From Atherix ibis (taxonomy: Eukaryota > Arthropoda > Insecta > Diptera > Athericidae), in NCBI GenBank assembly GCA_958298945.1, contig OY282606.1, forward strand, positions 24,525,740 to 24,589,739: DNA of 64,000 bases. Reading direction: 5' to 3'. The notes under the pieces were generated by a model that was not told where the DNA came from, made no database searches, and saw nothing but the letters and a program-made list of their open reading frames with translations. The translations under genes were made by a program, and so were the position numbers. Position 1 is the stretch's first letter. Each line of letters opens with the position of its first letter. This document shows positions 53,620 through 64,000 of this stretch, in pieces.

Positions 53620-54205
53620 ACAGGCTTCAAACAAAATTTTCCCTCAGCGATGAGGCTCATTTCTCGTTCGATGGATACGCCTCATATATAATGTGGCGAA
53701 GCCATTGTATTCGCGAAAAGTGACTGTCTAAAGACCGTATTTCTTTAAAAATGAAGAAGGAGAGGTCATTGGTGTCAATTTTAAGCGAATCCCCGTTTTT
53801 GCGCCTGAACTTTAAGATTTTAATAATTTTGATTGTTTCAACAAGATACACCCCCCCAGGACGCGTAATTTTGCGATTTGGTTATGTCAATTGGCCTCTA
53901 AGATACTGCGATTTGATGTCGTTAGACTAGTTCTTCTGGAGCTACATTAAAAATGGCGTTTACCCAAACAATCCGCAGACTTAAGAGTAACATTTAGTAA
54001 TGGCAAAATTACAGCCCAAAATGTGTGAAAAACTAATCAAAAATTACCTCAAAAGAACGGAGACCTGCAAAAAGTTTCGTGGCGGTCATTTAAATGATGT
54101 TATATTCTATGGCAAGGCTCATGCAATATTATCGAAATATTCGAATTAACTATATTTTATTAAATTTTACTTTCCGAAGCACAAATTGGACAATCATTTA
54201 CAACG
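53620..54205 (+). mobile_element. DD41D-like relic, nearly complete 3' two thirds
   Basis: Plus-strand order: FSLSDEAHFSFDGYA, AAGCCATTGTATTCGCGAAA, TTTCTTTAAAAATGAAGAAG, then DFNNFDCFN. Next are GATTTGGTTATGTCAATTGG (Arg-Phe-Gly-Tyr-Val-Asn), a block reading LMSLD.FFWSYIKNGVYPNN, and the C-terminal GGCGGTCATTTAAATGATGT. The terminus TTTACTTTCCGAAGCACAAA lies at about 54166-54185. Confidence 0.75.
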
Positions 54206-56511
54206 AAATATTTTTAATTTTACTATATTTTCTCTAAACTTTATTTTTTGTTATCTAAAAAAAAAAAAACTTGCGATTTTATAAAGTTGGTTAATATTTA
54301 ATGGTAAATTGTTATTAAAAGAACATATTTTCATTAATTATCATTTAAATAATTTCAATTTTAAATGAACACAAAATAAGTGGAAAAGTAAATTTATGTC
54401 AGAATTTCATTTGGTTCTAAAAAAAAAAAAAAGTCCGTAATACTTCCGCATTTGATGGCATATATATTTTCAAAATAGTACAAATTTGTTTTCTTCATTT
54501 TATATAGAATATCTATAAATATGATATTTGAAAAGTTTTGCAAATACATAAAATATTTCAAATGAATTTTTAAACATTTCCAAATAAATTTCCAAACTTT
54601 TACTTCAACTTATGAAAAATATTTCGCACAGGTTAATTTTATGAATAAACATTTATTTTAAATACATTCCAATTCCATGGTTATATGTAATATTATGTAT
54701 ACAAATTGTATCCAAATTCAATTAGAAATTCTTAGTGGCATATCCAATAAAATTTTCTTAAGGATCTACTCTGTAAATGTAAATATGAAAAATTCTTCTG
54801 ATATTTTGAAACAGTGGCAATATTAATAAATGGAAGATTTATAATTAAGAAAAAAAACGTTCGGCTATAATTAGCGGCACAAAATATGGTATGTACATAA
54901 TCATCTATGAACGTGGTGCACACAGATCATCAGATACTTTCGAAGATTCTCTGTCTTGAACGAGTTCGATGCAGTCACTACTGATGAGGTTTCTATGGCC
55001 CCAACTGTCACCTAGTTTTCTGCATCACAAAACGGAGGCGATACTCGTATATAGACAGATAGATTGAAAATCTTTTAACCTATTGTCTTAGAATTTAGAT
55101 TTTATTTATAGAGTTATATGCATGTGTATGCATTTTGTTATTTGATTTTTCTAATTCTATTTTCTGATATGGAAACTGGCCGTTAGACAGATTAAATGAG
55201 TTGAAAAAATGAATTTTTTATTTGATTATAATTTTGACTACTACAAACTTCTCTTCTGACTTTCAGAAAATAAGAAAAGAAGAAAAAAAAACTATCTATC
55301 AGTTATTAATTACGGTCAAGCTTAAGATTTAGAAAATATTTTTAAAAAAAATCTAATTTTGAACATTAGAAAATTAAATATCTCTTGGATGGGAAATATA
55401 TGAATTAGCCGAATTAAAAATCTTACCAAATGAAAAATAATACTATAACATTAAGATGAGGTGTTTTTTTTATAATTTTTTTTTATGTCAGTCGTCGTCA
55501 GCCTATGCGTTTTGATTCATCTGCACCTATACCTATATACATAAACAGAAGCATATATGTATTTGCATACATTTGGGGAGTTGTAAACGAGTGTGGGCTT
55601 TACTTGGGCAAGGTGGGCTTTTTCAGCATTAAGTATGTAATATGAATAACAAAATAGAAAACAAAATTCATTTCGAATACCTTTTAAGATGAAGAAAATT
55701 TTTACACAAAAAATATAAATTATTTGTAAAGAAAAACAAGTTTTTATTTATAATAATAAAAAAAAAAAAAAACCATTTCTTTTGACTCACCAAATTAAGA
55801 GATGCTGTTGCAAAATGAAGATTCTTCTCTTGACCACTTATAACAGATTTTTTTTTTTAAAGCAATTTCTTTTTATAATTAAAAATTTTTATTTTAAATA
55901 TTTATTTTAAAAACTATAACTTCTTTAAAAAAAACAATAATAAAATAATATTTTTTTACAAATAAAAATAATTCTGTGTAAAGATGATAAAAAAATAAAA
56001 CAAAACTCAACTATATTAAAAACTAACAAGCCGGTTGGTTGCTCCTTTAAGATCACCCTAGAGCTACCACAATTTGTATAACATTTATTACGACAGTATA
56101 TAGAAGAAATAAAAAATATAATAATAATATTTTAACTTAATAACAAAATTCCATTTCTCTCAGGTTGTAAATGGAAATGAATTCCGGCAAGTACATACTT
56201 TTCGGTCACATCGATTAATTACATTAATATTTTCGAATAATATTGATTCGTATTAAAAAAATTACTTTTGCAAAGCACCAATTTTGACAATCAACAACTA
56301 GTCCCCTTGTTTGATTTAAGAGAGAACAAAATTTCGATATTTTCCAGCTTATATTTTTTCTACATTTTTTTATTGTAATTTACATTTTATTTTTACTAAC
56401 AAACACAGGCAGGCACGCACGTCAGATGCCACTTTGATTTTTCTTATATTTCTCTCCAATTTGCTCCAGTTTTTACTCTTTTCATTGCTCTCGCTGGCTT
56501 CGCTAACTCAC
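54206..56511. other. AT-rich stretch, putative LRRFIP intron; no gene seen
   Basis: Small GC-richer patches at 54940-55040 and 55490-55640 gave no recognisable frame. Another DD41D-family terminus-like word (TTTTGCAAAGCACCAATTTT) is near 56264-56283. Confidence 0.4.
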
Positions 56512-56620
56512 CTTGGCACGGCTCTAACTCCGGCTCTCTGCGCGATCGAAATTCTAATCCCGCAAAAAAAATTTCACCGCATTTTCTTTTGTAATTTTTT
56601 TTGATACGATAACGTCTCCC
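56512..56620 (-). other. Probable untranslated first exon of the LRRFIP-like gene
   Basis: On the minus strand a GC-rich segment (GCGGGATTAG, GATCGCGCAGAGAGCCGG, AGAGCCGTGCCAAG) ends at a consensus donor, CCAAG then GTGAGT, boundary 56512. GAGAG-type words typical of fly promoters lie nearby. The next coding exon found on this strand is at 46615-46701, so the first intron would be about 9.8 kb. The link is inferred from orientation and spacing only. Confidence 0.45.
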
Positions 56621-57817
56621 GATCAATATTTTCATAAGCAAAACTTTTTTACTTATTTCATGCTACCGATAATAGATTATTTATCAGTTTTCTTATCACA
56701 TGTGTGCAAAAATTTTTATTGCACCCTTATTGTATAGTTTTTTTCTTATTGGGTCTAATTGACAGAGAGAATCGTAGCACACTGAAGATATCCAGCCATT
56801 TTTACCATTATCAGGTTAGCCAAATGTGCCGTTCTAAAAAAAATATACAGTCAAATCTCATATGAAAAGTCATTCCCGGTATGAAAACAGTAAATAAATC
56901 GAATTTATGGATTCTAATATAAATACATTTGTAAGTGTTATAATTAATCAGTTGTCAAAAATAATCACAATGTACCCAAAAAATTTCAAATATAAAAAAA
57001 TAAAATAGATAAAACAATTCTTGTAAAACTTTCTTATTATAATAACGTCAAGTTAATAAATAATCTAAATCTAAACAATTTATACAAATAAAATTCATTT
57101 AGCAGATAAGTTATATATATAAAACGATTGCTACATAAAAAACATGAAATATCTATAAAATTTCGTCATTTTAATACTATAATTCAGAAAAAATATTGGG
57201 GAAATGTTTTCATTTTAGAAAAAAACTGTAACTTATTCTTGTAAAATACAAATTTATAAAAATAATTCTAAAAAATCATTTATAAAACCTGATAAATGCT
57301 ACCAGCTCTGCTAAGTACATTTATTTTGTTTCAAATAATATATTTTTCAGTAGTTACTTATTAAAATTTAATATTATTTTGATCTAATATATAAACAATA
57401 AAAATTTACTAGTATTAATGTTATTTTTGTTAATAATTTGCCTTTGTTATTGAAATTTTACAAAAGACATTTGTATGTATATAAACATTTTATGTCATAC
57501 ACTGTTCATAAACGTTTTCAGTTTGTCCTTAATTGCGAAATATTTTTAACTTGGATGTGAAATGTGGTGGTGACTTCAATTAAAAATACAATTTGCAGAT
57601 TTTTCCAATGAGCCTTTAAAATTAAACGATCAATGCTCTTATAAACATTTTATTCAAATATAAAATATAAAAATTCAACATTTTTTAAATTGTATCATAA
57701 ACATTTTATATATACTCATATATACAATATAAAAATATTAAATAAAAACCTATACATTGTGTACAATATCTCGGTTTAAAACTATAAATCCTATAAATTA
57801 AAATTTATGAAACTTAT
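56621..57817. other. AT-rich stretch between two minus-strand genes
   Basis: It would hold the promoter of the LRRFIP-like gene on the left side and the 3' flank of Pex12 on the right. No coding signal. Confidence 0.5.
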
Positions 57818-58920
57818 TTAAGTTTCATAAATTTTAATTAAATCATCATAATCTAAAGGATAATTTGTAACAGGGCATTTTTTATGTTTTGATATATATT
57901 CAACAATACAACCATAACAAAATGCATATCTAAAAAATATAGAAAATCAAAGTAATTGCGATTAATTATAGATAAATTCAAAAAAATATGTATTCACCCC
58001 GATATAGCCGCAACTGTGGCATGTGTTAGATGTTGAAGGCAAATTGGACATAAATTATATTCTTCTTCGGAGATTCTTGACTTTGGTGGTTCAGGAATGG
58101 GAAGATTACCAAATGAAACTGTACTATTATTTGTTTGCCACCATTGAATAAATTGCAGAAAAAATGTCATTATTTCTAGACATCGAAAAATAAAAACACT
58201 GAAAAATATATTAGAAAATTTTATTGGTTTGATAGGAAAATATTTAAACATTTAGTAAAATTACCTTATCTTGTCTTCGGTACTAATAGGGGAGCAATAT
58301 CTTAAGCCGACACCAAGTAATTCCATGATGGGTGAATGTGACTTTATACGATATTTTATTAAATATAGAAACATTTGTGCAGTTTTCCATAAATTGTAGA
58401 ACGATTTCAGAAGAGACAAGTAGTGGAGAATTTTCTGATAGTGCAATTGTAGAACACTGTTGTCGTCAGCTTTTTTCTTAGCATAAGGTAAAATTACTGT
58501 AGATATTAGAAAAGCTACTTTTTTGTAATCGGCCAATATTTGTCCGTTTTTACAAAATTTTTCAAGACCATAAAAACTCTCTCCAAGGGTACCGCCTTTT
58601 AAAAAAAATTTAATTGTTATTAAATAAATTGTTTTATAACGTGTTTATACTTTTTCGCCATAAATAAGATCCTTGAAGTGAGCCGTTTAGAAATAAAATA
58701 ATTTCATCTTGGCATTTCTTCAGATAAGATGGTCCAAAATTTACTAAAAACTAAAAATTTTATTTACTCTAATTGGGAGAATACTATTAAAATACAAATT
58801 TACCTCAAACAATTTTGTTATTGCCGGATAACAAGTATTGTCTAACGATTCTGCAGCAACTAATTCAAAAATAGATGGTTTATTTTGCAAATTTGCTGTT
58901 AAATTACTATTTTCAGCCAT
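57818..58920 (-). CDS. Pex12: Peroxisome assembly protein 12 (peroxin-12), 5 exons, 286 aa
   Basis: Exons on the minus strand: 58920-58804, 58750-58651, 58595-58265, 58198-57998 and 57929-57818. Four introns of about 53-68 bp have GT/AG ends, and the phases join cleanly to 287 codons. Peroxin-12 is an integral membrane RING protein that, with Pex2 and Pex10, forms the ubiquitin ligase recycling the import receptor Pex5. The N-terminus (LQNKPSIFELVAAESLDNTC) and GTLGESFYGLEKF (residues about 75-87) match the conserved Pex2/Pex12 N-terminal region. Hydrophobic stretches near 100-115 and 195-210 are likely membrane segments. The C-terminal RING-like domain has C233, C236, C254, C257 and C268 (CPIC, CYGC, CPVT), the reduced Cys set typical of Pex12. 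The length is close to the roughly 300 residues of fly Pex12. The start is the only ATG giving the conserved N-terminus. Confidence 0.93.
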
Positions 58921-59351
58921 TATTACAAATATTTATATTTTTTCTCAACTTATATCAACTTATCATTACACCAAATTTTATTATGATTTTTGAAAGCCTT
59001 GCGACACAAGATTTGACATTTGTTTGTTTATCTGTTATCAGGTACACCATATTAATAAAATTGAAAACAAAATCATATATAATATTCGTGCATATATAAA
59101 TAATTTTTTTTAAATATATCCCATGCACCAATATATGTTAATTGAAAATAGATTATATATATTTAGATACTTGTGTGTTGATTGAGATTTAATTATAAAA
59201 TGTCCTAAAAACACTATGGTAATTATTTTTATTTTATATTTTGGCTGCCTTGATAGGCTGAAGTTGGCATGTGAAGTGTGTTATGTTGGATGTCAATAGG
59301 CGGTTCTAGTTAAGTTAATTCATTTGTAGCGTGTTCAAATATTGTGGAAAA
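58921..59351. promoter_or_regulatory. Shared divergent promoter region of Pex12 and Ost48
   Basis: 431 bp separate the two start codons, which face away from each other. The region must contain both 5' leaders and promoters. No unmistakable TATA box, DRE or initiator stands out; TCAGGTACACC (59037-59047) and TGGCTGCCTTG near 59242 are the only GC-richer words. Confidence 0.6.
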
Positions 59352-60852
59352 ATGTGCGTTACTGTTAAATTAATAATATTATTATTCGCTTGTTCATTTG
59401 CATTGGGCGCGCCTGGTGAGAGTGATACTTTGGTTTTGCTCGATAATTTAGCGATTCGTGAAACTCATTCCATATTTTTCAAATCACTGCAAGGTAAGAT
59501 AGTAGAAATGCCGGCCGTGACGTGTCCATTACAGTAATAGAAGTTGAGTTATTTTTACAATAATGTTAAATTTTTATTTGTAGAGAGAAATTATAAGTTA
59601 ACTTTTAAGTTAGCTGATGATGGTAATCTGGTTTTATCAAAATATGGTGAATATTTATACAAAAATCTCATAATATTCGCCCCGTCAGTGGAAGAATTTG
59701 GAGGCGATCTCAGTGTTGAAAAGATAACTGAATTTATCGATGATGGAGGTAATGTTTTAGTAGCAGGAAGTTCTAAATCAGGTGAAGCTTTGAGAGATCT
59801 CGCACCAGAATGTGGTTTCGAAATAGACAGGGAAGGGGCATCAGTTATTGACCATCTCAATTATGATGCATCCGATAAAGGCGACCATACCACAATCCTA
59901 TCAGAATCGAAGAATTTAATTGACTCTGATATAATAGTGGGTACACAAAATGTGAATCCATTGATTTATGATGGTACTGGACTTCTTGCTGATAAAGAAA
60001 ATCCGTTAGTGCTTCGATTACTTACCGCTGAAAGTACAGCATACAGTTATGTGCCCGAAAACCCAATTAAAGAGTATCCTCATGCGGTTGGTCGTGGAAC
60101 ATTATTAATTGCAGCCCTTCAAGCACGAAATAACGCCCGTGTTGTCTTTTCTGGTTCGTTGTACTTTTTCTCTGATGAGGCGTTCACTTCATCTATTCAG
60201 TACGCTCAATCGAATCGCTCATTTAAGAACTCTGGTAACCAACAAGTAGCAACTGCAATAAGTAAGTGGGTATTTGGTGAAACAGGCCGTTTACGTGTTG
60301 CTTCTGTTGAACATCACAAAGAAGGAGAGAAGGAACCGCCACACGCGTATACGATAACAGAACCTGTTGTTTACACAATTGCTATTGAAGAGCTTGTAGA
60401 TGGTAAATGGAAACCATTCCAAGCTAAGGACGTCCAAATGGAATTTGTCCGTATTGATCCATTCGTGAGGACTACGCTAAAGAGTGTGAATGGTGGAAAG
60501 TACCAAGCGAAATTTTTAATACCAGATGTCTATGGTGTATACCAGTTTAAGGTGGACTATGATCGTGTTGGTTATACCCAATTGTACAGTGCAACCCAAG
60601 TAAGAATATCAACAACAAAAAAAATATATTTATTAAAACTGCCAAGAAATGAACTAAATCAAATTATTTATTTTTAAGGTATCAGTTCGTCCTTTGCAAC
60701 ATACTCAGTACGAACGTTTTATACCCAGTGCCTATCCATATTATGTCAGTTCATTTTCGATGATGTTGGGTGTTTTCCTGTTCTCATTTGTCTTTTTACA
60801 TTACAAAGAGGATACCGCCAAACCAAAAGTCGATGAGAAGAAAACACAATAA
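59352..60852 (+). CDS. Ost48: Oligosaccharyltransferase 48 kDa subunit, 3 exons, 443 aa
   Basis: Exons 59352-59493, 59584-60599 and 60679-60852, with GT/AG introns of 90 and 79 bp, give 444 codons. Ost48 (DDOST/Wbp1) is a core subunit of the ER complex that transfers the dolichol-linked glycan to Asn of nascent proteins. The signal peptide is about residues 1-19 ([19 protein letters not shown]). The conserved start of the lumenal domain follows ([20 protein letters not shown]). Further fly-like blocks are [39 protein letters not shown] and [14 protein letters not shown] single membrane helix lies at about 408-428 ([20 protein letters not shown]). The short cytosolic tail ends KKTQ, a KKXX-type ER retrieval signal. 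I chose ATG 59352 because no ATG lies upstream in frame and it begins the signal peptide. Length is normal. Confidence 0.97.
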
Positions 60853-60962
60853 TTATATATTTCGAAATTTTTTCTTTACAAACTAAATTGATTGTGTAAT
60901 GTGTGTGTATTCCTTAAGGAAATCATTGATGATCTTTAATTGATCGTCGCAAAATTAAAAGA

Positions 60963-60968
60963 AATAAA
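60963..60968 (+). terminator. Polyadenylation signal AATAAA for Ost48
   Basis: AATAAA lies 111 bp after the Ost48 stop codon, giving a 3' UTR of about 130 nt. Confidence 0.6.
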
Positions 60969-63900
60969 TGTAAACCACTTAGAACAAAAAATGCTTTTTC
61001 GAAATATATAATTATTGTGTTTTCTTTAAAAAGAAATTTAATGGTTCAAATAAAATTTGAGTGTTTTTTAAATAATTTATTAATTATATATTTTATGTTA
61101 AATGGAAAACTTTAGTTTGAAAAGTACTAATTTAGTAACTGTTAAAATATATTTTTATGTTCGAATTGATTGTTTTCAAAGAATTATTTCGAACCTTCCA
61201 AATATCAATTACGAGTTACTGGATACGGTCGTCTGTGTTGATAAATTTCAATAATTTTTGTAATAGCTAAAATATAAATTTTTTAAATCCTGTTAATATT
61301 AATAGTATTAAAAATAAATATACGGGAATTTATACAAAAACAAACAAATAAAAAATATTTTTTTTTTATATTTCATAATGAATTTATTTTGGAAAATTAT
61401 TATTATAAAAATGAAATGATTTCAAAATTAGCTTTAGTCAAATCTGAAATATTTGAGTGAAGTAGTTTTTTTGTTATAACATTCTAATTACTGAAAAGAA
61501 GCTAAGCAACTTTAAATGAATTAATCTCATCAACGTTTCTAAATTAAATTACAAAAATTTTAATCACATTTTAATATTTTAAGTATTATCAATTATTTAT
61601 TCAAAAATAAATAAATAAATTACAAAAAGTATGGCCATTCCCTTTTTTCTTCTTCTATAACAGCGCATTTTAATTACCATTTTACAATCTTTTTATTTTT
61701 TATTGTTTTTGTTATATTTCTAATATTAATATTATTTTTATATAAATATATGTACTTAATTATACTATTTTTTTTCGCTTAGTTTATTTTATAATAGTTT
61801 TCCATTGATATAAAAAATTTATATTATTTCATCAAATGTGATTTGTTTTTTTTCTTTTTCTTTCTTTTTCCATAATGTTTTATAAGAAATGTTTCTTCTC
61901 TTTTGATTTATTTCACTTTAGAATTTATTAAAATCAAAACTATACTCCTAAACATATTTTTTCCAACTTGTTTTTTTTTTAAATTATTTTTCTGCTTTAT
62001 AATTACTCAAAAAAAAAAAGTTGTGTAATATGAATTTCTTTCGATTTTGTGTTTGCTTTGTAAAAAAATAAATAATATTCTTATGGTTTTTTTTTTGAGA
62101 GGATATTTAACGTGTACAAAAATTTGTTTTATTTAATATAAAAACTGTTTATGATTATTGGTTTTATGTATTTAGTTTTAGTATAAAAATGTTTCGGGTT
62201 TTTTCGAAAGTCATATTTTTTTTTACCTTTTACATATTCACTAATATGAATTAATTTACAAACATTAATTTATAATATTCAATGACATTGATAGAATTGT
62301 TAACATTTAGTTTATTATTTTTAATATCTACGAGTATATATATATTAATTCTACTAATTTTCATTAAGATTATTTATGTTTTTTTTTTTCCAATAAAAAT
62401 ATCTTGTCTGATGTGTAAACAAAATTCGATTAGGTGATGAAATCTTTGCTATTTTTTATAATGATTTTGTTGTTCTGTTTTAATTATTAATATTTGTGTA
62501 TATATATATAAATTTATTTTCTGGTGGATTTTATTATCTATTCTTTATTTAATTTATAAAATGCATCCATTTCGTTCACAATTAGTACGAGCTTAAGACA
62601 ATAATAATCTACTACTACAACATCCATTTATTGAGAATTTTCATATTTATTATAGTAATTATTCAACAACAAAAAAAAATTATTCATATAATTTTAAAAC
62701 TCTTCAAATTTATTTGCCTTTAGAATCTATTTGATAAGAAAAAAAACTAGCAATACAAAAAGAGTCTCATTTACCATGTGAGAATCTATCAACAGCCAAA
62801 GACCACCATTATTTGGCAGGATTACGAAGTGGTCCTTGTACAGAATAAAAGCAAAGAAAATTTAACTAAATAAAAAGTTTTATGTTCAATTACAACAAAA
62901 CAAACAAAGGAACTTAACAAAAATAATCACTCTTAAAGAATATACTGCAATTACAGTAATTTTTTATCGTTTATACGAACAAAATTTAAAGAATATATAA
63001 AAAAGCAAATAGTTACACTATTTTCAAAAACAAAAAATATTTATCGTTTTTAAGATTTAATTTAAACTCACCACAAACAACCAAATTTTAAAAAAAAACT
63101 CGCCCTAATGGAATATTTACTTGTAGACAGCTAATAAATATACTTCATATTTGGGCGTATGCCAACAACTTTTAAATTTCTATCATTACTTTTAGACCAT
63201 CATATCCAAGACAGCATTGAAAAAATAAAAAAATCGAAAATTATTATTCCAGCTTTGAGCCGAGTCAATTTGGTCCATCATTATTATTGTTCTAGATACG
63301 AAATGGTAAATTACAAAAAAAAACATTGAAATTTCAGGTTGAAATATCACATAAATGACCACACACACTTATACAAATTATCCTTTTATTTATTTACATA
63401 CATAAAAATGTACTATTTTACTAAAGCAATATTTATAAAAATTATAAATAAAACTAAGTAGAAAAAAAAATTACTACGCAAATATCTGCATTTCCTGTTG
63501 GGCAAAAAAAAAAACCAGAAGCCACACTCTTCATACAGATATGAAAACTGAAAGCCTAAGTTTCTTTCTTAGAAAATGTACAACTAAATCGGTTTTTTTT
63601 TCATAATTTATAACACAAAATCCATACATTTTGGTTTACTTTTTTTTTTACTTCATATATATATATTTTAGTTTTCTTTTCAATATTCATTTATTTTCAA
63701 ATCACTTATTCAGTTTTAAGCACTGGCTGTGCACACATATGTTAAACATTTAAAAAATATACAAAAACAATTGGTTTTTGGGAATTGTCATTACCATTTT
63801 GGATTCAGATGCTAATAAATAGTATATAATGATTTTATTTACTTTAATTTAATTAGAGTACTTAGAGATTATTATTTTTTTATATTTATATTAATATGTA

Positions 63901-64000
63901 TATTCATATATATGTATATATATATTATTTATAGTTTGTTTCTTGTTTTTTTTTTTTATAGCTATATTTAAAATAACATTTTATTTTTATACAAAATACT
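60969..64000. other. AT-rich stretch; no clear gene
   Basis: Long A/T runs throughout. The only coding-like hints are two minus-strand acceptor-to-stop segments: 62809-62834 (AG, then PLRNPAK and stop) and 63265-63291 (AG, then NNNDGPN and stop). Both are slightly GC-richer. They could be alternative terminal exons and a long 3' UTR of a minus-strand gene whose body lies beyond the right edge. Very tentative. Confidence 0.3.

Noticed and set aside
56444..56641. 65-codon minus-strand frame as a coding gene
   Set aside because: The frame crosses a consensus splice donor at 56512 and has an Arg/Glu-rich composition like a GC-rich leader; better explained as an untranslated first exon and promoter.
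59591..59860. 89-codon minus-strand frame
   Set aside because: Antisense shadow of Ost48 exon 2.
1..64000. CRISPR array, tRNA or rRNA genes, prophage or bacterial operons
   Set aside because: No regularly spaced short repeats, no tRNA A/B boxes or TTCGA-type loops in context, and gene structure is clearly eukaryotic.

Overview
The window looks like AT-rich nuclear DNA of a higher (brachyceran) fly. The reasons are the short introns and fly-like proteins of Ost48 and Pex12, long AT-rich intergenic stretches, and many Tc1/mariner transposons and jockey/I-type LINE fragments. No tRNA, rRNA, CRISPR array or bacterial operon was seen.

Layout. (1) 1-15910 is a tandem segmental duplication with a unit of about 8.0 kb: copy A at 1-6591 (its left part lies outside the window) and copy B at 6592-15910. 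Copy B also holds a 1294-bp mariner (13875-15168) whose 350-residue transposase frame is open but carries Glu for the first catalytic Asp. (2) 15911-46600 is gene-poor. It holds a decayed cecropia-type mariner (17296-18502), an intronless gene for an acidic Asn-rich protein (19128-20267, minus), several short elements (28483-30736), a mauritiana-type mariner (36678-37871), a second cecropia-type mariner joined to a LINE fragment (40045-41427), a short mauritiana deletion derivative (43246-43889) and many relics of an old DD41D-like family. (3) 46615-46701 is the first coding exon of an LRRFIP-like gene on the minus strand. Its probable untranslated first exon lies at 56512-56620, so most of region 2 may be intron of this gene. 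The interval between the two exons contains a nearly intact DD41D transposon (47275-48570), a three-level transposon nest (48690-51375) and a fold-back mariner (51698-52565). (4) 57818-60852 is the only dense genic stretch: Pex12 (minus, five exons) and Ost48 (plus, three exons), divergently transcribed from a shared gap of about 430 bp. (5) 60853-64000 is AT-rich, with only weak hints of terminal exons of a minus-strand gene beyond the right edge.

The host genes are housekeeping: Pex12 serves peroxisomal receptor ubiquitination, Ost48 serves N-glycosylation in the ER, and LRRFIP is a Flightless-I/actin-linked adaptor. I see no functional link between them. The main interest is structural: the tandem duplication with a datable mariner insertion, nested and fold-back transposons, and a few short unexplained reading frames. 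I did not find a convincing new multi-gene system. All intron-exon calls come from reading splice consensus and protein resemblance by eye.
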